Part shown: positions 57,300-64,000 of the stretch, one piece after another | Layout: the number at the start of each line of letters is the position of its first letter | Position numbering within the stretch: position 1 is the stretch's first letter | Assembly: GCA_015680685.1 (NCBI GenBank) | Contig: MNCI01004832.1 | Span: 186,098-250,097, forward strand | Length of the DNA stretch: 64,000 bases | From: Gnetum montanum | Lineage: Eukaryota > Streptophyta > Gnetopsida > Gnetales > Gnetaceae | Reading direction: 5' to 3' | The notes under the pieces: generated by a model | Database searches by the model: none | Seen by the model: only the letters and a program-made list of their open reading frames with translations | Told to the model about the DNA's origin: nothing | Program-made: the position numbers and the translations under genes

Positions 57300-58520
57300 T
57301 TATGGATGGCCATCTCCCCCATGAATATGTTGGAAGGAGGACATCCGAAAGATTGAGTGTGGTTGTCCATTTGGTAAGGTGTCTGTTGAGTTAGTTGGAT
57401 TGGGTTCATGGAAAGGTTTTAGTTGTTGGATGTTGACTAATTGCTTCTTATCTAGGTTATCAGGTTTATATATAATCATGGCCCTAGATAGAAAAGTCTC
57501 TTCAATAATATAAGGTCCTTTCCACAATGTTTGAAACTTGGTTCATTGAGGTACGTGTGCAGGATTCTAGTAGAGAACCTTGTCTCCTGGTTTAAACTTG
57601 ACTCTCCTTATTTTGAGGTCATGGCATTTCTTGTTGAATGCCTTATGCATTTCATTGGATGATAGGGCCATTAATCAATTTTCATCTAGCAAGTTGAGGT
57701 TCATTAATCTTTCCTTTTGTGCTAGACTTAGATCCATGTCAAAGTCATAAGCTGTATAGAGTGTATAGAGCTCGGATTGGATGGGCAATATTGGTAGTTT
57801 TCTATACATGAGCTCATAGAGAGAATAACCTATGAGAAACTTCCATGTGGAGCAATAGGCCTAGAGGGCATTGTTTAATTTGGTGCTCCAGTCCCTTCGG
57901 TACTTGCTAATAGTGCACGTTAGAATTTTTGTAATCGCCTAATTAGTGACTTTAGCTTGATCATTGGCTTGAGGGCGATAAATTGTTGTGAGTTTGTGCT
58001 CAACCCCTAAGCGCTACATAAGTTTTCAGAAAGTGGCACCTGTGAAATGAGTTTCATTGTTAGAGATTAATGCACAAGGAACACCAAACCTATTTATGAT
58101 ATTCTATTGTACAAACCAAGCAGCGGTAGTGGATGTACAGTTGGTGACGGCTGCTACTTCTGCCCACTTAGTGCAATAATCAACTATGACTATTATATAT
58201 TCCTTTCCATTTGACAAAGGTGCAATGGGGCCCATAAAGTCAATGCCCCAAATATCAAATGGCTTGAGAGGTTGAATCCATTATTGTGGACCCTTCATTT
58301 GAGTTGTCATTCCACCATCCATCTGACAATGATCACAAGCATGAACAAATTGGTTTGCATCCCTGAAGATTGTTGGCTAGTAGTATCTTACCATGAGGAT
58401 TTTTATAACTGTGCATCTCCCAGCATAATGGCCCCCACAAGGGCCTTCGTGAACATTTTTGAGAATGAGTAGTTGATCCATGTCAGGGACACACCAACGT
58501 ACTAGGCCATTGGGCCATAC
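57300..58520 (-). pseudogene. Integrase domain (element 3)
   Basis: The C-terminal part is open at 57527-57300 (MWKGPYIIEETFLSRAMIIYKPDNLDKKQLVNIQQLKPFHEPNP). The core lies at about 58290-57900, including a GVPxALISNNETHF-type block and a NDQAKVTN-type segment near 57960. The H2C2 zinc-binding region lies at about 58500-58320. Stops appear as cta on the plus strand, which is TAG in the element. The core is present once, unlike element 1. Confidence 0.7.
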
Positions 58521-58571
58521 TTTGTAAAGGTTCTTGTTGATTTCCATGAAATGCTTAACCTAGTGAAGAAA

Positions 58572-59130
58572 CTATTGTTTCTTCTGGGTGTCTAGCCCTT
58601 GTGGCAGTTCTTGCTTGAGTAGATAAGTGAGAATGCTATCATACCATCTTGGTTCATTAGGCATTTGTGCATTAATAGCCCCTGCAAGGAGAGATTCATC
58701 AGAAAATTGATCTGATAAAGGACTCTCTTTCTCCTTGTCATTCCATCTTAGCTGTGATAAGTGGTTGACAACCACATTTTCCACATCCTTTCGATCTATC
58801 ATTGTGAGATCGAAATCTTGCAAAATCATGAGCCAATGTATGACACAGGGGCTCACTGTTGGTTTATTCATTAAGAACTGGATGACGCTATGATCTGTAT
58901 GGACAGACATTTTATAACCAAGCACATATTGCCTGAACTTTTCTAGGGCAAACACCACCGCCATCAATTCTTTTTCCATACTGGTGTAGTTCAGCTATGC
59001 ACTTATGATACTCTGACTTGCGCATTGAATGTAATATAGACGTTTTTTTATCATCCAGCTACGTAAGCACTGTCCTCAAAGCATAATTTGATACATCAAT
59101 CATCACATGAAATGGCTTGGACTAATTAGG
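58572..59130 (-). pseudogene. RNase H domain (element 3)
   Basis: It is open for 135 codons (58979-58572): MEKELMAVVFALEKFRQYVLGYKMSVHTDHSVIQFLMNKP, MILQDFDLTMIDRKDVENVVVNHLSQL, then the linker toward integrase. Catalytic Asp in the HTDH motif and Glu in the KEL motif are kept. The first strand of the fold lies upstream (59130-58990) in a broken frame. Confidence 0.8.
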
Positions 59131-59199
59131 TGCTTGTAGAATTGGGGTCTCAACAAGCTTCTAATTCAGTTGTTGAAATGTTGTTTCACATGTAGGGGT

Positions 59200-59960
59200 T
59201 TAGATAAATGGTGCATCTTTCTTTGTTAATTCAACTAACGACTTGGTGATTTTGGAAAAATTCTCAATGAAGAGCCAGTAATAGCCAGTATGACCAAGGA
59301 ATGACTGCACTTCTTTAAATGTTTTCAGTTGATAGGTTATTCTTTGGATGACCATTATTTTTTCAGGGTCCACCTTAATTCTTGCTTTTGAGATACGGTG
59401 CCCCAAGACTATGCCTTCTTGGACCATAAAATGGCTCTTTTGCCAATTGAGTCAGAGGTTTGTTTTGACACATCTCCTTAACACTTGCTCAAGATGGTCC
59501 AATACTTGGTCGAATGTAGCTCCATAGATAGAAAAGTCATCCATGAAGATTTCTACCCCAGTACCAATTTGTTGGTGAAAAATGCTAAGGACTAATTATT
59601 GGAATGTAGCTGGGGCATTACATAGATCGAATAACATTTGACGATAAGCAAAAGTCCCCCAAGGACTGGTGAAAGTCGTCTTCTCTTAGTCCTCTGGTGT
59701 GATATGGATTTGGTTATAGCCACTATAACCATCTAGAAAGGTGCAGTAGTTGTGCCTAGAAATGATTTCCAGCACTTGGTCAACAAAGGACAATAAAAAA
59801 TGATCTTTGAAAATTGCCATATTAAGTAGTCAAAAGTCGATGCACACCCACCATTTTCCTTGTTTCTTAGGCACGATCATGAGTGGACTAACCCACTGAC
59901 TATTTGCAATAGGGTAGATGAATCCCACCTTGAGGAGTTGCTTGATCTTCTTTTTGACAA
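59200..59960 (-). pseudogene. Reverse transcriptase domain (element 3)
   Basis: On the minus strand: DQVLEIISRHNYCTFLDGYSGYNQIHITPED (about 59790-59700), TTFTSPWGTFAYRQML, LCNAPATFQ, FMDDFSIYG with catalytic DD (59550-59520), LNWQKSHFMVQEGIVLGHRIS, and an open stretch 59427-59200 with VQSFLGHTGYYWLFIENFSKI. It is the best-preserved Athila-type RT in the window, broken mainly by TAG. Confidence 0.85.
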
Positions 59961-60599
59961 TTTGTTTTAATTTGGGATTCAAATGTCATTGCAGCTATTG
60001 TTTCAACTTAATGGCAAGGTCAATGTATATCTGGTGCCAGCATATTCTTGGATCTATTCCTATGAGCTCGGAATATGACTAGGCAAAGGCTATTGACCAT
60101 TTTCCCACAACATTCATCAACATCTTCTTTTGTCTTGTAGCAAGTTTGGCATTAATAATGACCAACCTTCCATTTTTCAAGAACACAAACTCCATTCTGA
60201 TCAGTAATGTCTTTAATTCAAGGGCTTTTTTTTTGAAATTGTCAGAAATCTCCAACTCTCCCCAATTGATATCATCATTTACTCCCTTAGAGAGCTAGTG
60301 ATGCACGTGCTTGAGTTCATCCATACTTGCAACATAATCACATGTTAGGCCCTCAGTAGGTTCCATTATTAATGTACTGCTGTTAGAATTAGCTATTAGC
60401 CATTGGGTGCCTTCTTTTTTTGTGGTTGCTATCTATAGACATCTTTGGATTTCAGCTTCTAGTGCACACTGCTTGCATGCAAAGATAAATATTTGCTTTA
60501 CTGACCATAGCTTTTGCACACAATGACACCATGAATTGTTGTATGTAATACATGGAACCCTCTTCTTCTTGATTTTTCCAAATTCATTTTCTTTAGATA

Positions 60600-60910
60600 T
60601 CTATAAGGAGAGATCTCTAATGCCCATTTTGGCATGAGCAGTGGTTAACCATGTCCTTCCCATAATAATTGGGAAGTCCCCTTTACAGTTCTCTACCTTG
60701 ATTACTAGGAAGTCGATAGGATATGACCACCCACAAATAGTGGTCACGATGTCTTCTACTAATCCTAATGGAACAATGATGGATTGGTCTACCAGCTTTA
60801 GCCTAATGTTGCTCTTCTTCAAGGGAGGAAGGTTTCACATAGTGTACATCTCATGCAATATCAGATTAACATCGAAACCAGAGTCAAGAAGAGCTTTACA
60901 AGGCTCATTC
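60600..60910 (-). pseudogene. Aspartic protease domain (element 3)
   Basis: EPCKALLDSGFDVNLILHEMY at 60905-60845 holds an intact DSG active-site triad; elements 1 and 2 have DLG. It continues into an open run 60822-60601 (LVDQSIIVPLGLVEDIV, YPIDFLVIKVENCKGDFPIIMGRTWLTTAHAKMGI). Confidence 0.78.
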
Positions 60911-61059
60911 CCAACAATTTGCAAATATACTAAGGAACTCTCGAGATCATCTAACTTTCTAGGCAGGTTATCAACTCAAATCCAATCAGATACAACATGG
61001 GTCAACATTACAGTATGGATTTGAGAGGGACTTTGATTTGAAAGGGACTCAGATAAAGG

Positions 61060-61880
61060 TGAGGCTGAGGAAAGTGGAGGAGCAAGGCTACCAGCCACTG
61101 ATGTGTTTGATGGCTTTGGTGGACTGCGAGGTTGGAAGAAGGGTCTTTTCTTTGATCGTGGTTTTAATCCACTTAGTTGGTTAATTGACTATAGATTAAC
61201 CATCCTCATAGTGTTTCTTTGTTGTGGTTGGGTAGGCAAGTCACCCTGCATGGATGGAGTAGGTGGTAGTTATGTAGGAGGTAGAGAAGTAGGTGTAGGA
61301 ATAGGAGGAGCATGAGGATAGTAGGTGGCATCCCTCCTTGCATATGGTAGTTGGTACACTTTAAGAGGGTAGTGATGAGGTTGGTAAGCAGCAACATGAC
61401 TAGAGGAGTCTCGTGGAGATGAAGGTAGCTAAACATAATAATCATAGGGATTTGGTTGTTGGTACGGGTACTATTATCTTGGAGGTGCCAATGCCCATGA
61501 TTGTGGTTGCTACCACTGCTAGTACAATTCATAGGGTTGTGGTAGAGTTCCACTTGGATAATACTGTTGTGGTTGGTGGAACTGTCGAGAGTTGCCCTAT
61601 AGATAAGGCAATCTTTTGGGTGTTTGCCTTTGTGCAAGTCCTGGATGTAAGGCATCCACCCCAGATTCCTACAAGTGTGACACAATTGAATAGCATCCCT
61701 TGGGATGTTCGCACTGGTAGACATCACACCCACTGTCATCATCTAATTTGCTATCCACAACCGTCTCTATCGTAGCCATCTTACCCTTACCCTTGGATAT
61801 GGCATGTTCATAATTTGAATAACTGTTACTACCTGACTCATCAGTTTGCTCTGCATACTCTACAATTTCAATAATTTATG
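61060..61880 (-). pseudogene. gag C-terminal remnant (element 3)
   Basis: A His/Pro/Tyr/Gln-rich region on the minus strand corresponds to 2900-3700 of element 1. The shared anchor is the 'dvYQCEHPKGCYSIVSH' block near 61740-61680, equivalent to 'FQYEYPKGCCSMVSH' near 2990-3035. The gag core is missing because the element ends at about 61880. Confidence 0.6.
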
Positions 61881-61889
61881 CATGTATAT

Positions 61890-64000
61890 TGTTAATGTTC
61901 AAAACTTGATGCTTTTTCTTTAAAGATATTAGATAAAATCTCCCACCACGAACATCCGCAACTATTACATGATTCCAGCATCCTTATCTTTAGGAATTTC
62001 CTTTTCATATTTTATGTTTCTAAAAGAAAAACAACATAAGAACCAAAAAGAAATCATAAAATCCTAAATAGCTAACCATGTTATGCAGAAGAGACTTGAA
62101 TTGTAACTACCCACCTTTGTCTTAGGCATCTACTTTCCATCATTTCATTTTTTAGGTCGTTCTGCAGGTTGGAAAAAAAATAACAAACTAACCTAGAAAA
62201 ACTGAATTTATTACAGATCCATTAAAAGGTTACATGAATAGAACATTGTATCATAATCAAAAGCATAAAATCACGCACTTATAAAGCAACAACAAGTATT
62301 CTAGCAAGTCTTTCTGTATGTGTTTCCATTTCCTCCTCCACTTATCCATCACTGTTTAGCATGAGCTTTAGTCATCCCCTTCAGCATGCAACCCTTTTGA
62401 TCTAGCATGTCTCTTAAAATACAAAAAAAATAACGATAATGATATTGAAAGATGGCATCTCACATGCAAATGCTTTTGGTTAAGCATAAACAAGCATATA
62501 ATGTAACAAGTATTTCATTACAAGATTAAGCATAATAAGATTACAAAAAATGACTAGTCACAACTGAATAGTTTATTCTAAATTTCTAATCTAGTAACAA
62601 AATAGTTCAATTGGAGTAGACTACCTTTCTTTGTGCATTTTACGTATGTTATATGTTAAGTTCCATGACAGAATGTGTGTAATTATTTATGGGTTATAAA
62701 TCTTCCAGGAGAGAGCCTTTAATTTTCTTGTTCCTTCGTATAAAACTTTAATCTATATTTTGGCCAAGGGGCCAATTACAAGTTGGCTGGACTTTACCAT
62801 GGAAAATAAATATTTATGGTCATAACATTGGGCTAAGAAATAAAAATTTTCCCAAGAATTGTGGACAAGACTTTGTCACTAAAAATAACTAATTATGATC
62901 ATGATATTAGGCTAAGAGATGAAATTTTTCATGAGAATTGTTAGCTGGACTTTGTCACAGAAAATAAATAATTGTGGTCATAATGCTCCACCAAGAGATG
63001 AACTTTAGCAATTGGTTGGACTAATGTATGAGAGTTTTAATGTGTATATATCAACAAAAACCAACACAAAATTTCAAGGCAATAATTATGTTACACAAAA
63101 ATAGTTCAATTCTCACTGAATCAATTTTGGGGTTTCATTGATTTGCAAAAAAAAAAAAAAAAAAACAATTCTCTCAGCCAAATAATAAATATATAGTATG
63201 AATATATAGCTAAACTAATAGAATCTCACACACAACAGATTTTGCCAACTTATCAACGAAGACAATAAATATAATAAATCACATTAAATAAATGCATTGT
63301 TCACTGATATTAATAAAGCATCTTTTGTTACAATTTGTTTGAAAAGAATCCTAATGTCTTTCTTTCAAAGACACGGCGAAAAAGGAAGTCACCAAATCCT
63401 CATTTCATTGTATTTTTGGGTATTGGTATTTTCTTCTAGTTTTGTGTATTGGGATTTGGCATTTGTTCCATTAGCACAAAATTTTATATGATGTTTTGAA
63501 TGCCTAAGAATACATACAAGTGATCCTTGGAAAAGGGAATTCATTTAATCTAGGTAGAGTAAAATATTTACTCAAGGTTATTTAAGCTTCGTACCAATGG
63601 ATAGCATTTGGATAATTCACTTCCTGAATGACTAACTAACAAGCATTTTCAATATGAAAATTTTTATATTATTCCATTTCAATTACACTTATATCAAACA
63701 TTATGAAAATTAACAAAATCAAGACAGAACATTCTTATCTACACTTCTGCATGTTAAAGGGGGGATTCACAATCCTTAGACAGTAAAGAAACAGATCCTC
63801 CACAAAGGTATTATTATTTTGTATGCTAATACCAGGAAGATCAACCAGTAAACTTTCACATAATCTTTTCAAACATTACCTTCATAATTACCTTCATTGT
63901 CTTGTTAGGCAAGAGTTTTCTAATTCAAGTCACACTTCAGAGACATTGTAATTTTCCTCTATAATTCTTTTAGGACAGACTACTAGCTATATGTCTTACC
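61890..64000. other. AT-rich DNA without a recognised gene
   Basis: No coding region is evident on either strand. It contains the 79-bp tandem repeat described separately and a poly-A run at 63149-63169. It could be intergenic or intronic. Confidence 0.5.
62785..63020. repeat. Tandem repeat, three copies of about 79 bp
   Basis: The unit (a)cttt...a.aaaataa.taattatggtcat.a...ggctaaga.atgaa...ttt begins at 62791, 62870 and 62949, exactly 79 bp apart each time. The third copy is shortened at its end. The units differ by scattered substitutions. Confidence 0.8.

Larger units (their letters stand above)
54420..61880 (-). mobile_element. Athila-like Ty3/gypsy retrotransposon, element 3 (5'-truncated, lacks accessory ORF)
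   Basis: The whole element lies on the minus strand: gag remnant (61880-61060), protease (60910-60600), RT (59960-59200), RNase H (59130-58572), integrase (58520-57300), spacer (57300-55308), PPT and 3' LTR (55293-54420). Homology to elements 1 and 2 stops near 61880, so the gag N-terminus, PBS and 5' LTR are missing. The spacer between integrase and PPT is only about 2 kb and holds no accessory ORF, which is about 2.8 kb long in element 1. Confidence 0.85.

Noticed and set aside
61206-61742. 178-codon minus-strand frame as a host gene
   Set aside because: Low-complexity His/Leu/Thr-rich frame overlapping the gag tail of element 3; the neighbouring frame carries the recognisable gag sequence.
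63149-63169. Poly-A run as a retroposon tail
   Set aside because: No identifiable element or target-site duplication adjoins it; a simple homopolymer is the plainer reading.

Overview
The window is nuclear plant DNA, most likely from a gymnosperm and probably a conifer. It contains one apparently intact disease-resistance-type gene (TIR-NB-ARC-LRR, 'TNL', 35920-41583, six exons) surrounded by old, heavily mutated and nested retrotransposons. The gymnosperm call rests on the TIR wording (FISHRGPDTK, close to conifer-type TNLs), the large decayed Athila-like and copia elements, and low gene density. It is inference from family knowledge, not a database match.

Layout, left to right. 1-298: an exon-like scrap of unknown identity. 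299-1049: two LTR pieces facing each other, forming a long inverted repeat. 738-~12505: Athila-like Ty3/gypsy element 1 (plus strand) with PBS, gag, protease, RT, RNase H, integrase with an internal tandem duplication, and an accessory ORF. It is cut off before its 3' LTR. ~13640-14720: a minus-strand LINE holding a tRNA-derived SINE, followed by a second SINE-like unit. 15007 to beyond 34430: Athila-like element 2 (plus), with both LTRs recognisable and the second running into an assembly gap (34431-35004). A pol-less, copia-type non-autonomous element (24306-30824, TSD gaggc/gaggt) sits inside its accessory ORF. 35005-41583: the TNL gene with its upstream region. 41584-46780: gene-poor DNA. 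~46790-54300: an L1-type LINE split by a Ty1/copia element (47807-53512, perfect TSD ctatc). 54420-~61880: Athila-like element 3 on the minus strand, 5'-truncated and without the accessory ORF. 61890-64000: AT-rich DNA with a 79-bp tandem repeat.

The three Athila-like elements belong to one family: tRNA-Asp-type PBS (elements 1 and 2), a conserved gtggggg PPT (elements 2 and 3), FMDDFS reverse transcriptase, and shared LTR sequence. Elements 1 and 2 carry a post-integrase accessory ORF preceded by a TATA-containing segment; in element 2 that segment resembles the LTR promoter. The accessory ORF looks related to one carried by the pol-less element. Reading frames are broken mostly by TAG, and the two copies of the element 1 duplication differ only by transitions, both of which suggest cytosine-methylation decay. 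The TNL gene is free of such lesions: every splice junction keeps frame and its signature motifs are present, although its Walker B motif has an unusual Asp-to-Asn change.
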